Source: Varroa destructor
Lineage: Eukaryota > Arthropoda > Arachnida > Mesostigmata > Varroidae
Assembly (NCBI RefSeq): GCF_002443255.2
Contig: NW_019211454.1
Span: 30,672,061-30,736,060, forward strand
DNA length: 64,000 bases
Direction of reading: 5' to 3'
Shown: in pieces, positions 1 through 12,299 of the stretch
Position numbering within the stretch: the stretch's first letter is position 1
Layout: the number at the start of each line of letters is the position of its first letter
Translations under genes and position numbers: made by a program
Notes under the pieces: model-generated
Database searches by the model: none
Seen by the model: only the letters and a program-made list of their open reading frames with translations
What the model was told of the DNA's origin: nothing

Positions 1-3000
1 TGTTATGAAGGTTTGCCAAAGAGTTGCTTTTGAATCTATAGAATAGAAGGAACCAGTAACTACCAGTATGTTACTTAATAAATATGGTGGAAGCAACACA
101 TCGACCTTAGAGTTACCTTGAATTTATTAGTTTACAATTACCAGCTTGATTATTAAATTCGTCGGCCAGCTTTTTATTGCAAATCAACGTTAATTTAAGC
201 CTATAAGCATAATGCAAATACGTGTTGAAGCAAATCATTTAACGATATGTCCTTGATACCATGTTTGGTGATAAATATGCTTCTCATTTTTTACCGGACA
301 AAAGGCTGTCAGCACTGACACTCCCAAGAAGAGCCCACTGCTCACTTTGAATACACTGTTTTACGAGTAAATGATAAAATATATTTACCACTTTTAAATA
401 AGATTATGCTTTGAGCTAGGATTGATAATTTCTACTACGGTTAAAGATATTAAATAAAAATAGCATTGATGCCGGATTAGGCACAGAGGAAAGTGTGAAT
501 TTAATGAATACTACTGCGGCAATTAGATACGCTAGCTTTGTTAGCTAGCTAGCAACTAGCTAGATACTTTACTGCCAGTATATGGTTTTTGAGATGACTG
601 ATTAAAACGCTGCATGTTAAATAAAGAACGATTAGTATTTCTCATAAGGCTACCCCTTAATCAATGATTCTGAGACTTTCTCGTGTGACTAAGTCCTGCA
701 ATACATCGTAATCACGAAATCCGTCGACCGGTAACTTTCTATTTAGAGTGTGTCTCTTAGAGAAGTAACATGCAAATGCTCACTAGCTCCCATTGATTTT
801 TATTGCACATGATCTTTTACAGGAACTTATTAAAAATTAATTCTACTAAATGAAGTGAAAAAGCGCGAGATGTTTAAAACGCCCATATACTACATCGACG
901 ACATGTTATGACACGTTCCCTTTAATAAACACTAATAATCATTGCTCTTCGTTCTACAGACAAAAAGTAAGTATGTTTCACAAACGGAATAAACCTCCAA
1001 TAGGACAAAAGGCCAAACTAGGGCAATTTTTGATTATTGAGCACATACTTCATAAGAAACAGCTTCTCCTATGACTGAATATACTTTTAAAAGAAAATAC
1101 ACTGATAAAAAACTGTAGAACTAGCGGGATTCTCGTTGACGATGGTAGAGCATGCATGCATTTCAATACATTATTCGTCTCAGTAGGCTAGGAACCGTAT
1201 GTTGCTTTGCATGTTCATTTCGCATTTAAGTTGGAGTCCAAGCGTTATTCTAAAGAATACGGGATTATTAATTTGGAATAAAAACACCAGAAACTGCAAA
1301 ATAAGCAATTTCTGTAACTTATTAGGTAGCTTTAATTAACCGTAGTTCACCATTTGCACTATAGTTCAAGTGTGCAATGAGCTTTTGCCGAATTTATTAG
1401 GGGAATCTAAACATGCTCTTGTTACTATAAACAAGAGGATAAGATATTATGGGTTTGCAATGAATCCGTGCGATAAGTATGAACTTGGGCAAAAAATATT
1501 TATTTTTGTAAATTCTCCGCATTTTCGAATTTATTGTTGAGATAACGCTTTATAGAATCCGCTATATACCATTGTTTTTTTATTATCTCTATCCCATTGA
1601 CACCAACTTTAGCCCGTTTCTGCCTTTTCTTTGTACGTTCCATATGCATAGTGCTGCCCGTGAAGGTGGAATACCTGTTTCGAACACCTGTTATTACTGT
1701 ACAGGTCTTTTCATATAATAGTAATAAGTAAAAATGCCGGAATTGTATCCGTAGCTAAATGTACTATGCTTGTATTATATTGAGTAATTTTGATTGGGCG
1801 TGTTCGTATACGCAAACCGCACCGAAACGCAGATCCTCAGGTGAAAGCAGGTTATTCTCTAAAAAATCATCTTGTCCACTGAAGTGTTCCATGGCTTTCC
1901 GTCTTCTTCTTCTTATATTATTCTGCGTCACTTTACAATAGATAACCCCAAGCACTAACGCTTTATAACATGGTTACACAACCTCTCGTTGACGTTCGAC
2001 AACTCATGACATATAGAACGAAATAAGCAAACCGCAATCCTGTGAATCACACTATCCGCTATGACTTCGGTACACAGCTCTGCCGTCCGTGAACGGTGCC
2101 ATAACCTGTTACCCCACTAGTACTCAACACCCGACAAGTCGAACACCGAGTTACACTTGTAAAAAAAGGTATATTACAGTCAGATAGCTCAGTCGGCGAG
2201 TCGGTTCGATGAGTGACGCGAAAAACAAATATCGAGGTGGCAAAACATCAACAACGCAGCAGACGACTCTGAAGGCGGTACTTTTTAAACGGCTTTACGC
2301 TTGGCTCGCCCGCGCAGAGCGGCTAAAGCTGGATAAACTTCAGATCGTAGAAGATCGAATCGAAACGAATCTCTTTTAAAATATTGAGGTATCGCTGTTC
2401 AAATAGAAATGTAAGAAGCAGCCGATTGTAATGTTACGTTTCATTATTAGTCCACATAAATCTAAACAAGAAGTAGGTTAATTTCTTCAATGATTGCAAC
2501 TGAGCTGCGTTAAAGCGCGTTTTTAGAGGACATAACGTAAATTAGTTACAAAATAATTTATTAACGGGCCGTCTATGTCAGAATAATTCCTGCTGGCTGT
2601 AAATATATATACGTTTGGACCAGATCTTTGAGTAGACATTTTTAAAAATGCCTCTATTGAATCTTCGTGAAATTCAAAGTAGGTGCAGCATTTGGCTTTT
2701 TTGTGTGGTATTGAATTGATGTACTTATTCTTGCTTATTGGACACAACTTTCCCGTCACAAAAAAGATTTTGCTTTATATTTTACTTACTGTTACTTTTT
2801 TTTATTTCCGACCAAACCACTGATACGTTGCGCGTTCTTCACTCATATATTTAAAGTAAATTAGCTTCTTTTAATTCATGCATGTTTATCCATGTCCACA
2901 CTACCTGTGTAATACTCATGCAGTGTTACAGAGTTGTACCAAGGATATGTCAACATTTTTTATGATATACTAAATCCATAATAAAATTTATGATAAACTG

Positions 3001-6000
3001 CAATATAAGCATTGATCATTTTCTACAGAATTGATAAAACTGGCAATTTAGGAAAATTGGTCTTTTTTTTTCTTTGCGTAACAAGACTGAGTTGTTAATA
3101 TCTAAAGAATTGTGTTTTTGAGTATTTCACGTCCTGTACTAAAGCCGTGGCAATTCTCATTTCTTTATGTTTCAAAAAATGCTGAGGTAACGTCTGAAAG
3201 AGTAAATTAACTTTAACTGATATATAATCATAGTCCATTATTAGTATAGCATGTGCACGGTAGTCTTTCCAGCTTGAAAATAGTGAAGAGAACGCTACCA
3301 GGTTTTTCGACCTCCATATTTTCAAGCTTCCAAAAAAAAACAGCGCTAGAGGCTAGGCCGGACGCAATGAATAAAATTTTTAAATTTGTGACCTCGTACC
3401 TCTTCGCTAAGGATGCTAACACTATTTGAAAAATGACTAAAATTACTTATGAGTCAGTTTGGTATGAACATCAAAATATTCGAGTGATAATCGAACAGAC
3501 AATTGTTTGGATACGTAATATTTTCAATACGCCTGTATACCCAGTAAACGGCTATTCGTATGGAACGTAAATGATGTAAAAATCTGTGCATAGACATGCA
3601 GTTAATGGGAAAGTGAAACGAAAAAAAAACCACCAAGATCAGTCCCATGAAAAACGAATCGTATTGCTTCATTGGTTAATTGAAGTATGCTATCATACGG
3701 ATTAACGTTGAGCTATATGGAAAATAAAGGAAAACGGACCTTTGTAAATTGAAATGGCAAAAGTAATAACGAGCGCATGCAGCAGTACAAGTAATGTAAG
3801 TATAACATTCGAATAACGTGCTTTAGTTAATTTAAACTTAATTGCTCGTTAAACACCGGGATGTTAGTTAGCTCATTACGTACCGCTCATGCGTTACGAA
3901 GTCGAGAAACGATATTAGTGAACACTGTAATTATTCTATCTAGTCAATTGATGAGGTAATTAAATTAAATAGAAAAAATATATGGTACATGCAACAATTT
4001 CACTGCATTAGTGAAAAATTATTTAAATTAGAAACAAAATAAATTTAATAAATACCCAAGAAGTTCTAAATTCAGGCCTCAAATGACCTTTAACCGTTAT
4101 GGTAGGTAGAGCAGTTTGTGTGATTAAGGTGGCATTGTTGTAATGTATGTCTATTAACAGAAATTGTCAAGTCGGATCGAAATTGCCAGAATAAATCGGT
4201 ATTAGTTAGTTTTACTACGCTCAAGCAAAGATAACTTTAAACAACAACATATTACTGGCTAATAAATCAGCATAAGACGTTTAAACTTGTAATAGATGAC
4301 AATTCTAAAATTCGCGGCTTTTACGGAGACATAAGAGACCAATGCAGAAAACTTTCAAAATAGTTTTCCGAAAAGCCTTTACTTGTGGTGATGTATGTTC
4401 CATGAAAAGTCAGTTAATATAAATAGTTGTTCGAAGGTTTATCGCTAACTGACAGGCTTCAATCTACAGCGGAAGAGAGGTCGCCAGATCAATCGATTTA
4501 CGGACGAGGTACTAAAGCAATCATTTATAGCCGACACTGACAGAATTCACTCATTTTCGATCTCAAATCAATCTTTCAGCGATTAGGCTGCGTCTTATAG
4601 TTAGATGGATGCTGCGGAATACCTAATGCACCACAATTGCAAAATCTACGGTTGGACAAACCGAAACGAATGGGTCTCATTTGGGCAACCTGTGAAATGG
4701 GTAACGATTGGCTTTTTCTTTCTCGAGGCGAATCTTCTATTTGTCAATACCAAAAGCATTTCAGCTTCGCTAATAATAGTGAGCGACTGTAAACGATATT
4801 TTAGCAAATAGTAAGACAAATAAAACGTTTTAATAATAGTAAAGTACAGAAAGGGACAATCATATGCAATGCTATAGAACTTTTAGGTTACACATAATCA
4901 ATCCTCGGCACAAATTATCATTAGCCGGGATAACGAATTTAATATTAAAAACAATTTTATCAAATCAAAAATAAAATGAGGGCAACAGTCCATACAAATA
5001 CTGAAAAAATAAGTAGCTCGCAAAAGCAAAACAGTACAATGAACAGTTCGACTCGACGGGGGAGAGGCAGGGGTAGTTTTAATTGAATACAATAGTAAAT
5101 ATTCTCATTATAGCCGAAATGGTTAGCGGCTTCTGGAATAGTGATACAGAAGATAACGATGTCGATGACTATTTTGTGATTGATTATCTCTAAGACGTTT
5201 CGGCTAGAAAATCGCCGTCCCGTAATATGCCCTACTATAGCATTAATAATATAAATGAGTTACAAACTGTTGTTTAAGTATGGAGTAGGTATATAATGCA
5301 TGTTAGTGTTGATAATAAACCAGTAACAAACGTTACAGTCTAGCGAAAGAGCAGACGATCAATTTTCGACACTGTTTTCCTCAAGTTTTTCATCAGTTTC
5401 GCGATGAGCATTGTTACGTTCGTTCGCATCAACGGACACGATATCGGCAATACTTTCTCACTGTGTTGGGACGACGATTGCAGCTGGCCGGCCGTGTTCT
5501 ACGGATCACACCCACTTAAATTCAGTGACAGTCAGAAATGATGATAGTGGAAATCGCATCATCTCAGCATATTAAAATCAGCTGTGTATAATCCCTTAAA
5601 TTTGCCCTGTCTTCAAATGTTTTTTATAGCCGTTGAGAATTTTATTCCTCAAAATGGCGACAGTTTAGACGTTGTTTAACGACCTTAAGGGGCTCAATTC
5701 GATACAAACGAAAACACTGACCGAGGCAGAATTGGTTGACATGATACAGTAGCTTGCCAATACTGAAGACCGAAGTGAACCACCAGAGCAGAGACCAGCG
5801 ACCAAAGACAAACATGAAAACAATCGTTTTTAAATTTAAAAAAAAAGATCCCAGAAATCAAATCGGGAATATCTGATGGATCCCAAAGAGCAGTGCGTTT
5901 ATTAACGAGTGAAAAATTTGCTGAATACTTTTTGGGTATACTTTGGCCACTCTATTGACTAGTGGAGCTTTATCTTCTTGATGTAGAAACGCCGCTGATA

Positions 6001-6030
6001 AAGGTAAAATTGCTTAGACTTATTCCCTAT
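1..6030. other. Non-coding AT-rich stretch, no gene recognised
   Basis: All open frames here are short (under about 80 codons), a length expected by chance at this base composition, and none resembles a known protein family. A modest CpG-rich spot at about 2050-2350 contains a TCAGTC initiator-like hexamer at 2189-2194, and a TATA-like octamer (TATAAATA) lies at 4418-4425, but neither is followed by a recognisable coding exon. The stretch may be intergenic or intronic; the sequence alone does not say which. Confidence 0.5.
3271..3328. repeat. Inverted repeat, 12-bp arms, 34-bp spacer
   Basis: The arm AGCTTGAAAATA (3271-3282) is matched by its exact reverse complement at 3317-3328. The arms are short enough that chance is possible in 64 kb of AT-rich DNA. 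No flanking target-site duplication was evident. Confidence 0.5.
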
Positions 6031-6081
6031 CATTCTTCTAGCATAAAAACGGATGGCATCCGTTTTTATGCTAGAAGAATG
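6031..6081. repeat. Perfect palindrome, 25-bp arms, 1-nt centre
   Basis: Bases 6031-6055 are exactly complementary in reverse to 6057-6081, with a single G at 6056 between them. Transcribed or single-stranded, this would form a long perfect hairpin with essentially no loop, so it is not a canonical microRNA precursor. It lies in non-coding DNA. The pattern fits a replication template-switch event that inserted an inverted copy of adjacent sequence. Confidence 0.95.
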
Positions 6082-7189
6082 TTATGCTAAAAAACTGTTT
6101 TTAATTAATTACTTTTAAGAAGATATTAGCAGACTCGATCACGATGCATAGGATTGCGCTGAAAATTACTCCCGTATTTGTCCGTCTGTTGCTCATCTTA
6201 TTGTTGGACGACATAACGAGCACGTACGAGACGTAGTAATCTTTCTAATTTTCTAGCAATGCTGAACTTCATGGAAAAAACAATTGCATGGAAAGCAGCA
6301 ATGAAACGGTCCTTAAATCGTTTTATCAGAAAAGGCCACCATTTTTTATCGAAAGTTTTATTACTGTCGTTAATATCGGCACTCATGCTTTTCGCGCAAA
6401 TCTGAACATACCTCATGACTCAGAAGTAGTAATAAAAGATAGAACAACGCATATAAACACTCAATGGGTTTACTTGCATATTCGCCATTTCAACGCTGTC
6501 GATATTTAAAAGTTTAGAAATAAAAGCCAACGACGTTCATAGCTTCATATATGACTTGGATCTTAACATCTGTTTCATGGAGAGAAATAGGGCTTACAAT
6601 TTAGCGGAAATTATTCCAACATTCATCTAGGTATCGGCTGTGTGAATCATCAACCGTTTATGTTATATACACCAATCTGCTATTTTATCATTTGGCAACA
6701 GACATCATCGTACAACCCAAAACTTAGATAAATGTTTGTGCGACTGCCGCAGAGTTGCAGACTCATATTTTTACGCCAATCTGAGTGTCACATCTTTCCA
6801 ATATTCTATATAAGCCAGGGCGGTTTTCTCTCTTTCTACTTATTTACTGTTTCATTATCTGTATATTCTGCTCGAAAGTGTTCTCTGCTTTCTTCAAGTC
6901 TATTGTAATCTCAGTGTGCAGTGAATGGAAGCTGAAGTTCGGGCTGCAAAAATTCAGACTCCAGATGGAAAATAATTGCGTTTTCAATATCTACTCTGTT
7001 TCGCCTTCTGCCGAAATTGGCCTATTTATTTGTGCCGTGGCCAACTAACAGAACCTCTAGAAGGGGTTTACTAGGTTCAAGATTGACTTATCTATTTGAG
7101 CTCAATGGGTAGTTTCAATGGCTAGCAATATAATAAAAATAATAATATATAATAAAGTCCTCAAGTGTAACCTGCAAAAAGGTGCAAAC

Positions 7190-7570
7190 ATTGGACGTTC
7201 GTTAAACAGCGTACATATTTATCAAAAATTAGGAGTCTGGGATGCCCATGAATCGCGTGAAGTGCACAAAACAACACGACTTTTTTGGACGCTCAATATT
7301 TGGCCTGGCCCAGGGCAGCACACGGCTTCAATACTAAATTTTACGCAGATTTGTGACAGGTGAGAAGTGGTGTCTTCGGATCGATATGAAACAGATAACG
7401 ACTTTTAGCTTTCATAGTTCTAGAAGATACACCTAAGCCCAGAGTTAAGCTAGATCTTCGTGCGGAAAAGACCATAGTTTATGTTTGGTGGGTTTAGAGA
7501 GGTCACACCTCCGACTGCTGCTGAATATTAATGACCGTACATTTGACTGTGAAAAGCGTTTCAGAAAATA
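7190..7570 (+). mobile_element. Decayed mariner (Tc1/mariner) transposase fragment
   Basis: Conceptual translation on the plus strand gives broken pieces of a mariner transposase in the correct order. About 7222-7290 reads KLGVWDAHESREVHKTTRL, the equivalent of the conserved W-V-P-H-(D/E)-L-T-E block. After a frameshift, 7357-7395 reads TGEKWCLRIDMKQ, matching the TGDEKW block. About 7430-7505 then reads TPKPRVKLDLRAEKTIVYV followed by WWV, stop, RG, matching the KPKPRVK and VWWD blocks. The first catalytic aspartate is missing because three bases of TGDE are lost, and in-frame stops and a disrupted middle segment show it is dead. No terminal inverted repeats were identified, so element ends are unknown. 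This is an old copy, not a source of mobility. Family assignment to mariner is firm; the subfamily is uncertain. Confidence 0.8.
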
Positions 7571-7717
7571 GATGGTTAGACGATTTTATCATCATCATCA
7601 TACCTGAACATTTCTGGAGATGGAATAAGTATATTGAATGTGAGATAGCGAAAGGCGAGGACTAATACATACATTCATTTATTAATAGAAACGCTGCGTT
7701 TCTGAAGTAAAAAAAGG

Positions 7718-7719
<2 letters not shown>

Positions 7720-7757
<38 letters not shown>
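7720..7757. repeat. (AT)n microsatellite
   Basis: About 19 uninterrupted AT dinucleotides lie just downstream of the mariner relic. Confidence 0.97.
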
Positions 7758-7759
<2 letters not shown>

Positions 7760-10700
7760 ACCAGCGTTGTCCATTGCGCGCGTATTTGTGCGGTAAACTT
7801 TTAATCAAAGAGCATACGGGCACATCTTTACAGGCTAAAAACTTCCAATGACACAATAATTTAATAGACAATTGGCGATTTCTAGTAGACGTGATTAAAG
7901 TCGAAACGTTAGTTTTACGGGGCGTGTTTGACATTACACACAAGCTGCCGCTCACAAGAATACCGTTCCTTGTAACAAACACACCCTGTGTAGCGATACG
8001 ATATTAGACAGCCCTGCTAATAACAAAGTGGGGCTCCTTTCGTACATGCTGTATGAGACAGGCACCGTTATTAGTGCAAGACAGGGTCTAAAGTTTACCA
8101 GGAAGCATCTACGGTGTTTTTGTACCCTACTAGGACCTACTGTGCGCATTGTTAACGTTGCTCCCTGTGTGATATTTAGGTACACTGGACATTTTCGCTA
8201 TGCATACGCAAGATATGAGCCTTAAAGACGCTCAGCTTAACTATTCATTCATTCAGCCAGCTCATAACGTCAAATCATTAAAAAAAAAAGGCCACATGTA
8301 CAAAAAGCGTCAACTTACTGCAGAACATTACCGTAATAGGTTGAAATCAGTTTTATCCACCGAAACGCGAACGCGACATTATGATTATGATAATAATAAT
8401 TGGCTATTTACAAAATTTAAGTTGCCGAACTTAATTAAGCGACATGTAAAGTTTACCCCTAAAAATTACCTCTGTATGCTCGGCTTGCCTATTCTATTAA
8501 CGTAGTACACAGAGATTAATGAATTGAATTTAGTGCTTTTTTTTTAGTGGCCTTTCACATGGTACGAGAAAGATAACAACACAAGAATTGCTACAGGAGG
8601 TACCGCGGAAGATTCGGTAGCGCGCATCATAGTTAGCTAAACACATATATAATCAAATCATAGGTGAGCCAGTACGGTCTTATAGAGTAGTGCATCCATT
8701 AAAGGCAGCCTTGCTCGTTTATGATCAATCAATCACGCCAAGAATTTAGCAAACACGGACAGATATAGTTCAGGTGTCCTATTGTAAATAGCGCGTTTGT
8801 TTGACTCCGATAGACCCAAACTGCGTATTAGCGAAACACAGAAGTATTGTTTTTTATGCGGATTATTGACACTCATCTGGAAGAAAAAACATATATGACG
8901 TATTTACCAATACGGCAAAAAGCTCCTACGTGTCTGACCTATGCGTAGAGTTTCTTTAAAAAAAAACATCGTTTACACCGTTTTGGCAAGCAGGCAGTAG
9001 CTAGTAGTTTTGGCTAATGGTAATATATAAATAGCTATAGGGTTGATAACTGTTTAGTTGTTTTGGCGTTAGAAGTTTATAGCGCAATACGGCCTAAGGC
9101 CGGTAGGCATGCCTGTCCGTTTTAATTGAGAATAAGTCAGCAGTGATACTCAGCCGCCCAAAGTGCATATAAAGTTTACGAGTGAGTCTGTTTCCTCCGA
9201 GAGGCCGCTATATAACTACATGCAAAAAGACTGAAGGGGAGAAACCGAAAGTGGCTAGACAAAATCATGCATCATATCGGCCAGTGAACTTGTCATATCT
9301 ATTTGTCAGTCATTGGACGATAAACAAGCGACCCCGACAAATCTCCGCTGCATTTTGCCGGTTTGCTGGATAGACAGGCCGATAGTCTACACGGTTAAGG
9401 CTTTCGACATTTTTATCCTGCTAGAATTTGTCCTTGAGTCTGTGCTTGTTGTTGTTTTACTTCGGTAATAAGTTATACGTTGTCATGTTATTTGCCGACG
9501 ATAGTGGTATCGGCAGTAGTGACAATGTATCTGGGACCCTCGCTACATGAGTTATTGCTAACGTCTTCGAGCATTTCCACAATCATTCAATCTCAAGCTA
9601 TTTAAATTTGTCAAGTAGCATTAGTTTGAATATGAGCATAAGATGGGACGTTAGATTTGGCAGTTGCGCAATACACGGGTACAGGATGACCGAGGAATAT
9701 GTTGTAGCGATAATTTTTTTTTTCTTTCTCATAAACAAGCTTACAGATAGCTAGATAGAGCAGGGTAAATAAGGGAAACAATATATAAAATATGAACGAA
9801 CGAAGACGCATGGGATGTGTTCGTTGTCAAGTGCTTTATGCACTGTAAAGCTACAGTTATTTTATTTGTGAATGGATAGCGCATATCGGGGATTAAACGT
9901 CGGTTGGCATATTTATCGGATCTAGAGCCCTGCAATTAGAATCCCAACGTTGCATTGTTACCCAATTCAATAGCTAGAAACCTTGACACGAGGTACATGA
10001 AACGTCGTAAATTGTGTAGACTGGCTGATTTTTATATTAAACGTGTATCACATACCAATTAGTAACAGTAGAAATCATCAGTGGGTCACTCATCGCAGCT
10101 TTACTAGGCAGCGATCCGCCGTCGCATTACTTTGCTTTCTGTCCTGATATTCTCGAAAAAAAAACATACGTTTCCGTAGCAATCAGCCTACTTAGGGGAA
10201 CTGATATCTATGGAGGCCTGTAAGCTCTTGAAGCATTTCCTATTTCAGGTGCTACGGAAAATTTCGTGCGCTTGGAAACCGACTCGATACGAACACATTA
10301 CGTCCTGTGGCCGCTTTACTCTTCCTTTCGATGTCTATTGCTTTATAGTGTGTAGAGTTTCTTCTTAATCCGGAAGGGGTCAATGTACATGGAATTGTAC
10401 GTGCACAAATTAACGAAAAAGTACATAAAGTTCGTTCTTCAAGCAGATGCGCTCGTAAAAACACGAAACTCATGAACAGACAGCAAAGTAGGTGACACAC
10501 CGAGCCTACTGTGCCTACTCATGAGTTCTGCCCTTGGAATTACTGATCTGTGAGTGTATCATGCCATGGAATATAGGTAAATGAATCGCTCTCCGACCTC
10601 TGTTGACTGCAGGCCAATTATCCCACATAATATATTTTCTTCAATACGCTTGTAATCTGTCCTCTGATGATGTGCGGTGCATATGGAAGGCTTGTCTAAA

Positions 10701-11699
10701 TGAGTAGTAGGCATTGTTAGCTTCGTATTGAGCATAGTCACTGATCAATCATAACAGCTTAAGTTGATAAAGAGGCTAAGATCATACCTGTCTAAAGGAT
10801 TTCATATTTCAGTTTATCTATGTTAAAAGACGTTGTTGGTGGTGTTGTGTCTTTATCTAGAGAAATGTTCTCCTAAGTTTCATTAATTGTTATTACTATT
10901 GTTATTCTAGTGTAGGTCCGTAACAAGGTAATCCGAGGTAATACCCGTTTCTACATAGCTATAGATTCAAGTCTATTCAGTCTGTATAAGAAGAGCGGAT
11001 GGAAGACTTTTCTCGTTTATTCTTAGAGGTGGCCAAATAACCACTTTTCTGTTATGCGGGAGGTATGCCCGAGAGCAACGGTGAGTGATTAGAGAGCCGA
11101 TCGCGACAAGATCGGCTCGTCTGGTCTTTGCCAAACGTCAGGTACGATTATATCATAAGGCTTGAATTGACACACTGGATTCTCGCTTGGGAAATTGCTA
11201 AATAAGCCCACAAATATTGTAATTTAAGATCGTTATCTCGTGGTCAGTTCATCCGGTCTGTGACTTTCGATCAGGAAAACTGGCGAGTGATGTTCGCGTA
11301 TTTTATGTATCTTTTCCGCAGTCCGCTTCCACTGTAATCGCCAAGCTCGATAATTCTCTTGGTAGTCACTACAACTATTTACTGCTTTCTGAAGTGTCAA
11401 ACATGTGCGTTTGTCGTTCAGTTGTGGTGCGACAAGAGACAATTTGAAATTCTTCCTTACCGTCTATGTTGAGAATGATATAAACTCTAAAGTGCTTGCC
11501 TGCCTGCGTCATGCAGAGATAATAACATCGAAAATAGTAACACAATTATTATTTCTAGGTAGGTACTAGTTGAGATGAAACGATCACAGGTCAACTATTA
11601 GCGCGTCGCTGTCACCTGTACTTTTCGTATTTACCTGGCTACGGTACGCTCTTGTTGCTGGCAAAAATCGTCCGGGTCGAAATCTTATACATAGATTAG
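7758..11699. other. Non-coding stretch, no gene recognised
   Basis: No frame longer than about 100 codons occurs and none matches a known family. A minus-strand frame near 11233-11395 ends in a stop and is preceded by a splice-acceptor-like sequence (see findings), but I cannot assign it. The rest is AT-rich sequence without recognisable repeats. Confidence 0.5.
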
Positions 11700-12019
11700 A
11701 TTTGTACTTCATCTTAGCTCTCCGCCCTTTATCGGTTCGCAAGGATCAAACGCAAACGACGCGCGGCAGTCTTCGCTCCTCAGTCTTCAGTGGGAGCATG
11801 TTCGTCATTTGCGGCATTGCCGTTGTTGTCACGATCGGCGATAGCAGCGGCAGCGGTGACAACGTCCGCCGAGCTGTTGCTACAATTAAAGCGATGATAA
11901 TCGTTCGTCGACGTCATAGAGATTTTATTTATCGCGTTATCATTTTAACTTCCCCAAGAGATGGAAAGGGTATCTAGTGGCGTGATCTAGACACTTGGCG
12001 TTATGGCTGCGATGAAAAG
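11700..12019 (+). promoter_or_regulatory. CpG-rich patch, possible promoter or 5' exon
   Basis: This block stands out from its AT-rich surroundings by dense CpG and GCAGCGG/CGG-type triplets. It contains two TCAGT(C/G) initiator-like hexamers near 11780-11790. It is followed on the plus strand by good splice donors, AAAAG|GTAACC after 12019 and TTGAG|GTAAGT after 12252. That combination is typical of an arthropod first non-coding exon, but no downstream exon can be assigned. It could serve ACSL as a distal alternative promoter or another transcript. The call is inference from composition and splice-site strings. Confidence 0.25.
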
Positions 12020-12269
12020 GTAACCGGTGCATAGTCGACTCACTGTGGCCTGAACAGCCATAACCACCAAAGATGTTCATATTGCCAATATATAAACAGT
12101 TGCCAGAGGCCGGCAAGGAGACGAGAAGCAGAAATAAACTACAGAAAGTTTATATTTATAGTGATGCTTACAAATTTGTGTTCGTGTATTTAGTTTAGAT
12201 GATCAGTATTGTCGATACGGCTGGCTTGAATTAGGTTAGTTTATGTTTTGAGGTAAGTCTATGAATTTT

Positions 12270-12299
12270 CACCTTTGTTTACCTTTGTTCACCTTTGTT
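12270..12299. repeat. 10-bp tandem repeat, three copies
   Basis: The unit (C/T)ACCTTTGTT is repeated three times head to tail with only the first base varying. Confidence 0.9.

Noticed and set aside
2181..2220. tRNA-like string (TAGCTCAGTCGG, then GGTTCGAT)
   Set aside because: It matches the A-box consensus and part of the B-box, but the spacing is only about 10 nt and no acceptor, anticodon or T stems can be paired, so it is not a tRNA gene or a clear SINE.
10917..10950. Short resemblance to the 3' end of small-subunit rRNA (CGTAACAAGGTAATCCG)
   Set aside because: Only about 12-16 bases match. Flanking sequence does not form the conserved terminal helix and there is no further rRNA similarity.
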